Assembly (NCBI GenBank): GCA_039720395.1
Contig: CM077833.1
Location: 18,103,133 to 18,167,132, forward strand
DNA from: Liquidambar formosana
Taxonomy: Eukaryota; Streptophyta; Magnoliopsida; Saxifragales; Altingiaceae
Direction of reading: 5' to 3'
DNA length: 64,000 nucleotides
Within the stretch, counting starts at the first letter, position 1. Each line of letters begins with the position of its first letter. The notes below the pieces were generated by a model. It saw nothing but the letters and a program-made list of their open reading frames with translations. It was not told the DNA's origin and did no database searches. Positions 48,065 to 60,023 of the stretch are shown here, in pieces. Position numbers and translations under genes: made by a program.

Positions 48065-51000
48065 ATGAAAAGGAGAAGAGAAGCAGAGAAGGCGTCTGAG
48101 ATAAGGTCCGCCATTGAAGAGCTCTCTGTGGTGGTCAAAATTAAACCGGCTGATGGTCATGATGCTGCCCATATTCATCATGACGATGCTGCCCAAATCC
48201 ATCATGATGCTGCCCAAATCCCCACCAAGACTTTTCTATCGGTCTGCAACTTGGTTGTTCAAATTCTTGGTTGGTTACTTCTCTCTCTCTCTCTCTCTCA
48301 TATATGATTATGATTTGGGTCCCCTTTATTTTTCGATCAATCAAAATGGGGACAATTTGTAAAGGGTCTCCATCTGTTGGTCTCTTTCTTCTCTAGTAGT
48401 CCTTTTTTAACTAATCCCTGTAGTGTTAACTCTTTGCATTTTCTGTAAAGTTTTTTAACAATGTAACTCTCTCTCTCTCTCTCTCTCTCTTCTTGAACAT
48501 AACGTAAACTTTCTGTGGTTATATATTCGTCCTTTTGCAGATAAGATAGGGCCAACAATGGCTGTTCTGAGACAAGACGTGCATCAGAATATTCAGGTAG
48601 CCACTTGGGCTTGTGCTAATTTTTTTTTGTGTGCGTGTTTTTTTTTTCCTCATCTAGCGTTAAAACCACTTCTTCAGCTCTCCCTCGAAAAACCATCCTT
48701 TGACTTTTTTTTTTTTTTTTTTTTTTTGCATGACGAGAATATCCCTCGTGATTTTTTAACAAACTATATGCCTTCCTGGACTCTTTTTCGGTTGTTTTTG
48801 GAATCTTATGTGGGTATTTCCGTCCATGTGAGGATATTTGTCATTTTCTTGGTAATAGAAAATTGATTGATTTGGATTTCTCACCTGCCCTTTAACTTCA
48901 ATTATCACTTTATTGATGCTTTTGTTTCATTTATAGAGATTGGAGATGCTCCATCAATCTGAGCCTTCAAGGTATTCAAATTTGGTTGAGATAGTGAAGA
49001 AAGAGGTGGGTGAAGGCATTGCAAGAGAGGGGAAAAGCTGTAGTAGAGCCTTTGTTTGGCTTACCAGGTAAAACACATTTACACAACTCTTTCCATTCGT
49101 TAGCAATAAAATAAAGCCTATTTTAATGATCCATATGAAGTCAATTTCTTAAAAAACAATTTTAACTTCTAAGACGGGTGCAGCCTAGTTTTGTATACTA
49201 CTCCTTATCATTTTTATTATTTTATATGGGGCAGGGGAGGGCTTCACCAAAATGCCCTTCGGAGCCTGCCTTGCTCATGATGTACGTATATCATAGAGTT
49301 TAGTTTAAAAAATGAATCAATAATTTGACAACTAAAATGTTATTAAAAGTTGGGGCACTAACATCCCACCTCGGGGTTGGCACGACACTAACTCTAATAC
49401 CATTGTTAGACACGCGGTCCAACCCCCATTTTAAGGTATTGTCCGTTTTGACCCAGCATACAAGTCGACCTCACGGATTTGTCTTTATGGGCCTTATGCC
49501 CAAAAGGGTGTCCAGCGCCGTCTTATAAACTTATTTTAGGCATCATCTGCAACTGATGTGGGACACTAAAGGGATTAGAGAGAGGGAGAAAAATAAAATG
49601 TAATAGGGATGCGCGTGCAAGGGGCATGCCCACATCCTCTTAATTAATTAACATTAAATGCAATAGAATAATTCATGTATTTTAAGTGTTAAATTTTTTA
49701 AGTCGTTATATTACAGTGGTGGTGGAAGGCATGATATTTGAACAGTCGAGTTGGGGTCCTTAAGCTCTGCTAGTTGGTTTTGGGTCAAGGAAAATTGGCA
49801 AAACCAGAGCAACTCAAAATAAAATGTACTCTTTAACTAGTAGAATTGCTAACAATAATACACTAACATATGGGAGCCAAACACATATGGCATGAGGGCG
49901 GCTAATGTTTCATATGTAGAAAATTAATTAACCTTGTGCTTAGCATTGTCGGGAAACACAATTGCCACCCAACAGTTCGTGTTATAAAAAACTGTGGTCG
50001 ATGTATGATACGCTTAGTTTTTAACTAAATTAAATTTGTTTAATTTACACCTCAGATCATTGGATTTTACGGTGGCTCTATTACAAAAATTAGCTAACGA
50101 TCCAGGGAAGAGCATGGAGCAAGCAGTGGAAGAGTCTTATGACATCACTTTGAAGCCATGGCATCGATGGATTTCATCAGCTGCTTGTAAAGTAAGAATA
50201 CATCTCTTTCTAATTCCTTTTCATCTACCCTTTTCCTTTATATTTATCCATCTAGGCCATGTTTGTTTAGCTGGAATGGAATGAATGTGAATGGAATGTG
50301 ATTCCATACTTGAAGTAGTCTGGAATGAAAATGGATTTGAAATGACTGTTTAAACACACTATTTGATTCTATTCCTATTCAAATTACTTCATCCAAACAT
50401 ACTGTTTGGAATGAATTGAAATGAGATTCCATTCCATCCATTCCATTCCAGCTAAACAAACATGGCCCTAGGGTGTATTCAGGGGCGGAACTTAGTTAAG
50501 ACGGCCCCCCCAGCCCCCACGCCCCACCTTTTATTTATTTATTTATATATAAAAAATAGCTGGTTCTCCATGTATCAGATCACATATCATAGTTTTACCA
50601 AAAAAAACCCCAATTTAGATAGTAAGAAAACTTTAAATGGGGGCTTTTCGGTAATAACAGCCACAACCCACCTTTCTCTTTCATTTTGACCTTTTGTTTC
50701 TTTACAAATCCTGACAACCATCTCTTTTTCTTCTCCAAGAGTTTCTGTCCCCCCTTCCCAGTTCCCATGCTAATGTACGTATGTAATATTTTCTCTATTT
50801 TTCAATTTCTCTTTCCATAAATTTTTTGAATTTCATTAGGGTTTTAAGCATAGTTTGATTCTCAAGAAAAAACATGGGGAAATGAAAGGAAAAAAAAAGA
50901 AAAAATTATATCTCTATAGTTATTCTTGAAATCAAGCTTTATTTTTGTAATTTTGTTTATTTGAAAAAATTAGGGTTTTTTTTTTTCCTGTGAAAAAATT

Positions 51001-52355
51001 AGGGTTTATGATTTAAGCTGTCTTTATGACTCAAAGATTGTATTAAAAAATTTTTGTGATTATGTGCATTAAAAGATGTAAAATAAAGTTATGATTTTCA
51101 ACTGATTTTACAGTGTTGTTGATATATACTGATATATGATGAAAATGCTTGGTTTTTTGTCTATTTTGGAATTGGTTATATCTTTACCAAAGTTGGTTCA
51201 TATATGTTTTTTTGTATTTCCTTAATGGATTATAAATATCTTTCCTTTACAAAAAAAAAAAAAAAATGTATCTTAGATACTTTTAATAGTAATTATATAG
51301 TAAGACCTTATGGTGAAAAGAAGAAAAAAAAATTACTGTTGGAATTTTCTTAAGTCGGGCCCCCTCATCTTCAAATTTCTGGCTCCACCCCTGAGTGTAT
51401 TAATCGAGTCAATGATTTGAGCTATTTAAGCATGGATTGGTCAATCTCCGGTCAATTGAGCTTTAATCATCCATTTTATCAATTAGGTATTGTTTTAGAC
51501 TCTTTAGGGGAGTGCTACTTACATTCCTTAGCAGCACATACAACAGATGTATTTTTTTCCTACTACCTTATGCATATCTCCAATTATTCGGGTTTGGATT
51601 TAGTGCTGAGTTGATAAAACTCAGCATCATGCCAAGGTAATCTACACCCTTGAATGAGAGATTAGATGGCTTGTATTGAAAGTTGAAAAAGTGCTACTGA
51701 AATGACCAAAATGATCTCATCGGGCAACCTTTTCAACTTTCAATCCAAGCCATCTAATCTCTCATTTAAGAGTGTGGATTACCTTAACATGATGCTGAGT
51801 TTTAACAAAACCTTCATTAATTATAAATCGGCAGCATATCCTCCTTTAATTTTCTTGGCATGCATTGCTTTTCTCTTAAATTGTTTCTTGAAATTTCTTA
51901 AAATTATTCCCAACATTGTATAGTTATCTCCTCAGTCCAAATTATTTCAATGTTGAACAATTTTCAAAACCCAGTATGTCGCTATGAACAGAAGAAGAAA
52001 AAAAGGAAAAAAAAAGGTGAAAACAGCATGATGGAGCTTCTTCAAACTCTTCTTGAGCTAACAGATACCGCCGCACCTGCAGGTAGCTCTCAAAATAGTG
52101 CCCGATAACAAAACCTTCATTAATCTACTAATGGCCAAAGATGAAGACTATGACACCCTTAAAGAGGACATTCAGACCTTGATTTCATTGCTTGTGCCCC
52201 TTCTAGAAGAGATCCATTCTATTTTGGTGAGCCCCTAACTTGATTGATTACAATATATGACTGTCGATAATACTTATTTTTTAGTTATTTATTTTTAATT
52301 AACTTTCTTGATTTGGCAGGGATCATATGGCTTGGACAGGTTAAAGTCGAACTAA
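48065..52355 (+). CDS. Glycolipid transfer protein (GLTP2-like)
   Basis: Six exons (48065-48269, 48541-48596, 48937-49067, 50056-50191, 52083-52226, 52320-52355) join to 235 residues with GT-AG introns. The GLTP fold is recognisable from residue 53: IPTKTFLSVCNLVVQILDKIG, Asp81-x3-Asn85 with Arg88 (human GLTP Asp48, Asn52, Lys55), Trp128 (Trp96) and His167 in KPWHRW (His140), the residues that hold the sugar head group. These proteins carry glycosylceramides between membranes in the cytosol. The gene resembles Arabidopsis At1g21360 (GLTP2). Residues 31-52 are an unusual His/Asp/Ala repeat encoded by 48155-48220. Both flanks of intron 1 carry (CT)n runs. Introns 3 and 4 hold a short LTR-like repeat, a Tourist MITE, a hAT-like element and a foldback. 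Confidence 0.93.
48155..48220 (+). repeat. In-frame His-rich tandem repeat in GLTP exon 1
   Basis: Three copies of a unit of about 21-24 bases (CATCATGATGCTGCCCAAAT type) encode HDAAHI, HHDDAAQI and HHDAAQI. It keeps the frame and sits before the GLTP domain. Confidence 0.85.
49361..49563 (-). mobile_element. Short LTR/TRIM-like repeat in GLTP intron 3
   Basis: Inverted relative of 4233-4483. The minus strand reads CCCACATCAGTTGCAGATGA, GGACACCCTTTTGGGC and later ATGGTATTAGAGTTAG, the last like a tRNA-Met primer site. CACTA flanks it on both sides (49356-49360 and 49564-49568). The last bases (GGTGGGATGT) partly mirror the first, so a terminal-inverted-repeat origin is also possible. Confidence 0.5.
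50255..50467. mobile_element. Tourist-like MITE, copy 2, in GLTP intron 4
   Basis: GGCCATGTTTGTTTAGCTGG and CCAGCTAAACAAACATGGCC are perfect 20-bp inverted ends. CTA is duplicated at 50252-50254 and 50468-50470. 213 bp, the best preserved of the three copies. Confidence 0.9.
50480..51393. mobile_element. Non-autonomous hAT-like element in GLTP intron 4
   Basis: Ends CAGGGGCGGAAC and CTCCACCCCTG are inverted. The flanks GGTGTATT (50472-50479) and AGTGTATT (51394-51401) form an 8-bp target duplication with one mismatch, as expected for the hAT superfamily. 914 bp, A- and T-rich, no transposase frame. Confidence 0.75.
51610..51807. mobile_element. Foldback element in GLTP intron 4
   Basis: Arms of about 78 bp pair almost fully: AAACTCAGCATCATG with CATGATGCTGAGTTT, and GAGAGATTAGATGGCTTG with AAGCCATCTAATCTCTC, around a loop of about 40 bp. 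Non-coding. Confidence 0.8.
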
Positions 52356-53743
52356 ATAGAGAATATGTAAACAAAGCAAAAGAGGTGTACATACTTTTGT
52401 TTTTTATGGGCTTTGAGTTTTCTTCAACCTTCCCCTTTCTTCTTTTTTTTTTTTTTTTCATGTAAATGTTTATAATATATATGAATATATACATAGTTTT
52501 GGTTGTTAAATTATAAGGAAAAACGTGATCGAGCTCAAAATACTTCTCATCCATCCTCTGTTTTGTAAATAACAATCTAATAAATGTAATATTTTGTTAT
52601 GTTTATGTTTTTAAGTCTGGTTCAGTCGCCTTCGTGATCCTTACGAGTTACACTATGCACTCAGATGGCCCAAACAAGTACTTATGAAATAAGAAGCATG
52701 AATTTATAAGAATGTGCCATGCTACACAAGGTAACTCCTTATTCAAATACCTTGTGTCATTGACGTGAGAAAGCAATTTCCTTTTGTAGCTTGTGCTGGC
52801 ATTGCGTATGATCGAGTTCTGAGGGACAAGTCAAGGGTTTGAGGCGCTTTTTTTTTTTTTTGAGCTCTGAATCTCAATCCAGCTAGGCCATGCACTAACG
52901 GATGGCAAGTTTCATGTGTTGGTGTTCCTCCTAAAAATATTAATGATTTAGCCATTCTCATTGGAGAAATTCCCCCATTCCCAAGGATGTGATTATCTCG
53001 ATGTGGATACTCAAATCCTACCAACCACATGCTCTAAATGCAAGAGGAATAGGTTTCTCGAACCATTTTTCAGGATATGCTTTTTTCCCATTTAAAAATA
53101 AAAATATATATATATATATCTTTTGGGGGGGGGGGGGGGAGCTCGGTGGTTCTTCAGGATATGCTTTCATGTCATAAAAAATGCAGCAGCATGAGTTCAA
53201 AATATTGTCACACAGAAAAAGATGATTAAAAAAAAAAGACATATCATGAAAAGGTCTGGACCCTAGAAGCTAACTTGGGTAGCTAAGTAGCTTAGTTGAT
53301 TCTGGTATGTACTCTTTTCAACTTGTCATACTCTCATGGGGCATGTTGCACCTACCCTAGTTTTCTTAGTGGATTATGTGCTTAAGTGGACAGTGATTTT
53401 AGTTGAGACCGAGGAATAGTTAAACCGAAGGTCCAAACACCTCGAGGCAATGGTAAAAATAAAAAGTTTGATATTAGACTTAAGTATACATCTCCCAATC
53501 ATGAACCACCTCTGGAAAATTTACTTACATATTGGAGAGTGTATATATGTATCTCTTAAATTATTCTCAACAATCTATTCAAATTCCAAAACTAATTACC
53601 TCAAATGTTAGCAATAGCAGTTTTTCTTGCTTTCTTTCATTTTTTTTTCCCTCTCTTCTTACTTTCTCCTATGAAATAATGAAAATAATTCAGTAACTTA
53701 GAATCAAAAAGGAACAAAAAAGGTAAAAGTGATTGTGAAACTT
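52356..53743. other. Spacer between convergent GLTP and GH9 genes
   Basis: The two genes point toward each other, so this holds both 3' ends. It carries a (TA)n and G-run at 53104-53140 and, at about 53270-53460, a stretch recalling a decayed Au SINE (GTCCAAACACCTCGAGG near its end). No gene is supported. Confidence 0.4.
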
Positions 53744-56661
53744 TCAAGAAGCAGGAGGAAGCAAACGGATGTTTCCAAAGATACCCATCTGGTCTATGCC
53801 CGAAGTAATGTCCTTGCCATCATCAGAGGCATTGCGAGGAGGATCATGAAGTGCGATAAGTGCAGCAACTAAACCAGCATTGCTCGCTATGGTCGGTTCA
53901 GTGTACAATGGCTGGTCCCTCTCATCCAAGAAATTATCAACTTGGTCTGGTCCAGCCACCATTGCCCCCAAAAGGATATTTGGATTGGGTTGTTTAGAAT
54001 ATTTCCATCTATCTCCCTCTGGACAAGAGTAGGGCAGATAATCCCAAGGGATCGATGCACTTCTATGGTGAACTTGGGTTGGATATTGGTCTCCAAATCC
54101 AACCATGTAGCTCATCTTCATTGGATTATCTCCTAGTATGTAATTGACCTGAAAATTTGAATAGTATGAAAAATAAAGGTCAATATAACTCAATTCATTA
54201 TATGAATGGAGAATGAAAGATTGATTTTATCTCATAGTTTCAATACGTAATAATTAAAGTTTTTATACTTATTACTTGCCTGAGACATGGAGAAGGTCCG
54301 TAACATTTCCAAGGAGAAGGCATCACCGCCGCAACTCCCACCAGTTCTACGCAAAAGATTGAGGTAGTCACTGTACAATTTACTAAGAAATGATGCCGTT
54401 GCAGCAAACTGGAGTGGTGCACCATATTCAGGCCTTAGGAGAATCAATTTACCTATATTAAGAAAAATTGTCGGATTTCATGAATGAAGAACGAACGACC
54501 ATATGCTCTTGCCCAAAAAACAGAAAAAGAAAAAAAGGGCTCTCACAATAAATTCATGCATATATACCAGAGTCCTAATGCCTGCATCGATAATATGTTA
54601 TGTATTAGACATTTACCTGGCGTCTCCTTAAATAAATTTCTATCAAAAAGATATGAACACATGAGAGATTCAGTCATGTCTGATGATGGTCCTAGAGCAT
54701 CTTCATATGGGTAGCCAAGATCATGGAAGAATCGAAGTCGTGTCAGCAAAACCTACAAATTAAACATATACTAGAAAATTAATTAACCTAAGATTCACAC
54801 CCTAATTATGAAAATTAAAATTAAATCATCTAAAAAAAACCTCATGAAAGATTCTGGTTAAAATTACCGCACTAGCAGTAAGTTTGTTGTTCCAATAAAA
54901 AATCCCCTGGTCAGAAACTGCCTCTTCCTCTCTTGCCAATTTAAATCTATCAGTTGCATATCTGAGATGAGAAGTGTTTCCGGTAGCAAAGAACAACCAA
55001 GTTCCTCCCCAAACCAATTCATCTTTATAGCCAGTTGAGTTATAATACAGTGTTGCTTCTCCTCCACAATTGGCATCAACTGTGGTGTAAGTTCCTTGCT
55101 TGACAGTGTCTTCTGCGGTCGCAATCTCAAATAACATCTCTGCTCTTTTGACTAATGCTCCTGAATAATAATTGTCTTCTTTAAACACTAGTGATGCAGC
55201 TGATAATGCTGCAACGATTTCTCCAGCTAGATCAGAAGCCGTGCTACTACATTTTGAAACTGGTCTAGGATAGCTCATGTCTTCAGGTCTTTGCCAGCAG
55301 TTTATATCGTTGTAGGTTGACTCATTTTTGGTACTTCCAACCTAAAATCACGAAAGAGAGAACATTAATTCTCATTAAATTCACACAACTGTTAGACGTA
55401 GAGAAGGATTATCCTGAAAAATCCTTGAAAGTGTGTTTGGGTAAGGAATTTCTAAGCAAAATTTGTGTTTAGAACAGAATTTCTCAAATTGTTAGAACTA
55501 AATTCCATGTGTGTTTGGCTAGCTAAATTTTGAATTTCTAATGTTCTAGCCAGAATTTTCACTCTGAATTTGGGAAGTCAAATTCTATCTAAAAATTCCA
55601 CTTAGATAGGTGAAATTTTCCAAGTTCCATCCTTTAAACAAGGAAGTTACAAAATTCCATTAAGAAATTCCAACTTCCAAAAAGTTTAGCCAAACAATGA
55701 ACTTTAAAAATCCCACTGAAAATTTCTGAACCTTGAAATCCCATCATTTTAAAAATTCCATTTTTTTTTTTGATAAAATTTAGAAGAGCTTCTTCAAACA
55801 TAGGTTAAAATATATAATAGCTTGCCTGAGTATACAAAATGGTGGGATCAGAAGTTGTGTTTGGAGGAATAAAGAGCTTGAGCAAGTAGTCGCTGCCCCA
55901 TTTAATGATGTCCTTGACATGGTCGAGCTCACCAATATCCGCATATTTCTGAGGATACTCAATCACAGTCCAGCTCAAAAGGGTGATGGTGTAGGCCGTT
56001 GGGAAACTGAATTTTATATTGTTGCCTGAATCATAAAAACCTCCCACAAGATCGGCATGTGTATCCTCCCAATCCCCATCTTGCTTACCTGAATCTCCTC
56101 GAAATGTTACCGAACTGTTCTTTGGATATATCCCAGCTGCAAGAAAAGAATTCCATGTACATATTGTGAGAAAACAACAAAACTAATTCAAACAAAAGGA
56201 AATGAAAAATAATAATAATAATAATCCTTTCAGCTAGCTCCAATATAGAAAGGATTACACTTTTGAGCATCGAAGAAGACGAGAGCTTGGTTTAGTGCAA
56301 GTGTGAGATTCTTGGAAGATCCATGGTGCTTATGTTTGCGGGGCATAAACTGTAAGAGAAGAATGAGTGTGAGAAAAATGAAAACTACAGAGACCGTGAT
56401 GTAAAGGAATCGATGGAAGCACTTTTTATCTGTGATGACGAGCTTAAAATCGACGGATTTGGAGAATCGGGAAGGGAGGGAATCGAAGGCCGTGGAAGAT
56501 TGTGGGAACATGTTGAAGTTGAGTTCGATGGAGTTCCAGCGGCTTGACGAAGGGAGAAGCCGACCCGCCTCAGGGATGGAATGAACAAACCTTACTTGGG
56601 GCATCTCTATATCACATGAAGAATGTGTTGGAGAGCTTAGAGAGAATCTGGATCCAGGCAT
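53744..56661 (-). CDS. Membrane-anchored GH9 protein, KORRIGAN-like
   Basis: Six minus-strand exons (56259-56661, 55826-56136, 54868-55341, 54617-54752, 54280-54452, 53744-54148) give 633 residues. A cytosolic N-terminus is followed by one membrane span near 80-105 (FLYITVSVVFIFLTLILLLQF region) and a basic RKHKHH stretch, so a type II protein like KORRIGAN, the endo-1,4-beta-glucanase needed for cellulose synthesis. The GH9 domain runs from LNQALVFFDAQKSG to GIFGNIRLL. His526-His527-Arg528 and the acid Glu583 (LYTEPTIASNAG) are present. The usual DAGD motif reads D170-S-G-N173, replacing the residue that serves as catalytic base in well-studied GH9 enzymes, so activity is doubtful. The Pro-rich tail of KOR1 is absent. 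Two introns (after exons 2 and 5) begin with GC. Closest to the KOR2/KOR3 group by memory. Confidence 0.92.
55427..55805. mobile_element. Nested foldback sequences in a GH9 intron
   Basis: Inside intron 2, TGTTTGGCTAGCTAAATTTT (55513) pairs with AAAAAGTTTAGCCAAACA (55680-55697), forming an inner foldback. The outer part starts GTGTTTGGGTAAGGAATTTCTA, similar to the ends of the MITE at 35525-35669. It looks like one MITE inside another. Outer borders are approximate. Confidence 0.5.
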
Positions 56662-57851
56662 GGTTGATGAAATTAAGACGATGGGTGTCCAAGAAATGTT
56701 TCTAGGAAGAAAGAAAGAGGAGAATGGTTACGCAGTGCTGTAAGATTAGAAGAAACAGTGTTAGTGCATAATATTGATTGATATCTGTGTCTTAGCCCCC
56801 TTTTTTTGGTTGATTACTTTCTAGCTCTTTCTTGAAATGTTAATGAACTCAGTTTTCACAAAGGAAATCATCTTGAACAGCATATCGATCTAGCAGGATG
56901 AAATGGAAGAGTCCAGATAAAACCAAGATCATATATAAGCTGGCATGACTGACTAAAGCATGCAATTTCCACGCTACTAGGAACAAAAAGGCACACAAAT
57001 ATGCAAGGGGCAGTTTTTTGAGAAGGAAAAATGCTGTGTCACTGGTATTTAGTTTTCATTTTATTTTATTTTTTTCACCAATTTTTACAAGTGAATGAAT
57101 GGTTTGATTGGTTCTCTGTTACAGGTTAAAATCATGGAAGACATTTAGGAGGAGAGTAAGAGCTTGGCATGAGAATAAGAGCAACTCTAACGGGAGAGTC
57201 ATACCATGACCTAGAGTTTATATTTAGCTCAAAGAGCCAAAAAGGGCTTTTCCAACCAGGAAGTAAAACATGAGCTTAAATGGTTCTGAAATATCTGACC
57301 GTGTCAATAAAATAAGAGTTGGAGGAGATGGAATTTGGCTTCCAAATCAGTTGGAAAGAGAAAAAAAAAGTGGGTGAGTTACAAAAATAACTTTGGTTAC
57401 ATTAGAACAGTCACTTTATGATAGAGAACTATTTTTATTATAGAGGGTTATTTTAAAACTTTGTGAGCTAAAAATAGTTTTTAACTTTCGAGAATAATTC
57501 TCTACCATTGGAATTGCTTTATGTGACCATAAAAGCATACAAAATCTATGAACTCGCCCGTCGGTCTGTCACTATGGTAGTTGTCTAAAACAAACATATT
57601 ATATTTCATATAATAAAACATTCCAGGAAATTGGGTAATTTGGACATTCCCAATCGAGATGAAGTTGGGAGGATGGGATGGGATAATTGAATACACCGAA
57701 GGAGAGCTGTCTTAACGGTCTTTCCAATGCACGGTCCGTCTCTTATGCATGGGAGTTAGTAGAGAGACAGGGAGAGGAAAATGCCAAACATCTCTTTTTG
57801 GTTTTTGGTTGCAACTACCAAAGCTGTCTCATTTGGGGTGTTGTCATGACC
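56662..57851. other. Intergenic spacer
   Basis: Promoter side of the GH9 gene. No gene or named repeat was recognised. Confidence 0.4.
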
Positions 57852-58064
57852 AAGGGAGTTAGTTTAGTTGGTAAGAGGAGAGTCTTTTTATTCTATCAAC
57901 TTAGGTTCGATTCCTTTGAGGAGCAATCCAGAAATTAATTCATGAATGTACCAGGCCAATGTAGGGAAGTATATCCTTAAGATCGCCAGGGGAGAGATTT
58001 AGTCGAGGTGCACACAGCTGGTCCAGACACCTTGACCGTCAAACCAAAAAAAAAAAAAAAAAAG
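57852..58064 (+). mobile_element. Au-type SINE
   Basis: GGGAGTTAGTTTAGTTGGTA (box A region), then TAGGTTCGATTCC (box B) about 45 bases on, then the diagnostic 3' body TTTAGTCGAGGTGCACACAG and GGTCCAGACACCTTGACC, ending in a 19-A tail. This matches the Au SINE family known from many flowering plants. Target duplications are not clear. Confidence 0.85.
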
Positions 58065-58381
58065 GCATTCATGGAAAGTGCATAGTACAATCTCCCAATC
58101 AACAATCTATGCTCATGTGTATACATGGGCCTTGTTTGGGTTTGCTACTTTAGCTATTAGGTATAATTAGAAGCTACTGAAAACAGAAGAATATGATTAG
58201 TATTTTTGTTTTCGCCTACTATAACATGCTTCTCAACAATCTATGCTCGTGTATATACATGGTAATCAAGACTAGGATTGTATTACAACTGCAGCTATGA
58301 CACTGTTGTAACTTTTGTTAATGGAAAAATGGCTAGTGTCGATGCCTCGGGCCTGCCCAAATCTAAGGACTAATCGACCTA

Positions 58382-58660
58382 GGCTGCGTTTGGTTTGAGG
58401 GAATGGAATGGAATGAGAGTGGGAATGGAATGAGAATAGAAATGGGAATGGAAGGAAAATGAACATTCCATCCCAATGTTTGGTAAAGGATGGAATGGAA
58501 TGAAAAAGCATAGGTGGGACCCACTTTTAATTATTTTTACTCTTTGAAAGGTGGGAAAAGCCATTCCTTTTGGTTTTGAAAGAAATGGCTATTCCCTCAT
58601 TAGAGGGAATAAACCCCTACAAAGGAATAGCCATTCCATTTCCTTGTATAGCCAAACAAT
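58382..58660. mobile_element. GAATGG-rich MITE-like repeat
   Basis: GGCTGCGTTTGGTTTG at the left and TATAGCCAAAC at the right are weak inverted ends. The interior is rich in GGAATGGAATG and its complement CATTCCATTCC, so it folds back. Borders are approximate. Confidence 0.5.
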
Positions 58661-58864
58661 ACTCACTTTTTTTTGGAGAATGAAATCACCATTTCATTTC
58701 CTTGTACAAGATTGCAAGAACTTGGACCGACCACAGTTTTCAACCAAGGACTGACCCTAGGGCCGTGATGTGCCATCAGTTTCTACAGGAGCCCATGTGG
58801 CCTCGGACGAAACACTAAAAAGGGCTCATTGGATTATCATGTAGTAAAATGGGAGGGGATGGTA

Positions 58865-59085
58865 AGACTTGCTTTTCATAGCCAAAAGGTTCACTTAAAT
58901 GCCAGATTTTGAAAAATATTTTTTTTACAAAGTTTTTCATAATGATGTTTTTTAGCAAACATTTCAATTAATTTTCATGAAAACATTTTATATTTTTTGT
59001 AAAATCTTAAGAAGATTAAAATAAATGGAGGATAAAAAACAAGTTTTTTGGTGTCAATAGAGGCCCCCATATGGGGTTTTAAAGG
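58865..59085. mobile_element. Half of a foldback element
   Basis: AAATGCCAGATTTTGAAAAA and ATGATGTTTTTTAGC to GAAAACATTTTATATTTTTT repeat the right half of the elements at 4584-5175 and 60024-60417. The left half is missing. A GGCCCCCATATGGGG block follows. Confidence 0.5.
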
Positions 59086-59195
59086 GTACACCCTCAATAT
59101 TTGGATTTACTTTCTGAAAGACAACTTCATTGACTTTTAAACCTAATTTTTCTCTTGGAGAAAGAAAACCTCCATGTTCCTTAAGGGGGAAAAAA

Positions 59196-59581
59196 GGAGG
59201 GGCTATTGCTACCGAAAAATTTCTTAAGCACCTTCCATTAACTTTAATTTTTTCAAGGTTTTATGAAGAATAAAAAAGGTTTATATGAAAATTGATCACA
59301 CTATCCACTAGAATTTCCAAAATATGTCGTTTAAGTGGGCTTTTTGGCCATTTACCGTCTTTGCTTCATTTTTACAAAAATTTTCATAAAAATGGTAAAA
59401 AAATTAACTTAAATGACAGATTTTTTGAAAACTTTCTTTTTAAAAATTGTTCAGAATAATGTTTTCTAATGGACAATACGTCTAATTTTCGTGAAAACTT
59501 TTTATATTCTTTATAAAACCTCGAAAAGTTTAAACTAAGTGTGAGAGTGTTTAGGAATTTTTGTACTGACAATAGCCTCCC
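59196..59581. mobile_element. Foldback transposon of the same family
   Basis: Ends GGAGGGGCTATTG and CAATAGCCTCCC are inverted. The arms repeat the family core (AAAGGTTTATATGAAAATTG against GAAAACTTTTTATATTCTTT, AATATGTCGTTTAAGT against ACTTAAATGACAGATTT). Non-coding. Confidence 0.7.
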
Positions 59582-60023
59582 AAAAAAAGTTTTTTTTTTT
59601 TTTTAAAAAAAAAGGTCAGATTGGCCACATCAGTTTGAAATTATTTTTTTGGTGTAAGTTACTAGAAATTAATGTGTTAGAATGTTAGATTAACCACATC
59701 TTAGGCCCTTCACCTATTGATCTCCCCAGTTGGGCCCCTCCCATGTCGGCAAGAAAGTGTGCACAAGATTTCATTTCTCGTGGTGGGCCTCTCTGAGGAA
59801 GGGAAGGCTCGTTTGACAAACCGGCTTGGCTTCTCAGTGCAATCCTCCCCTGTTTTTTTTGGCCAAGTCTCTTGGTGCAATCACTATTCGCTATGGAAAT
59901 GTCATGTGGCTAATATCTGTTGATCAGTGGCAGAGGAAAAGCTTGAGGTGGTGACGTTTACTACCAAAGGCCCAAAGCTTATTATTAGTTCTCAAATACT
60001 TCAGTATTCACAGCCTTCTATAT

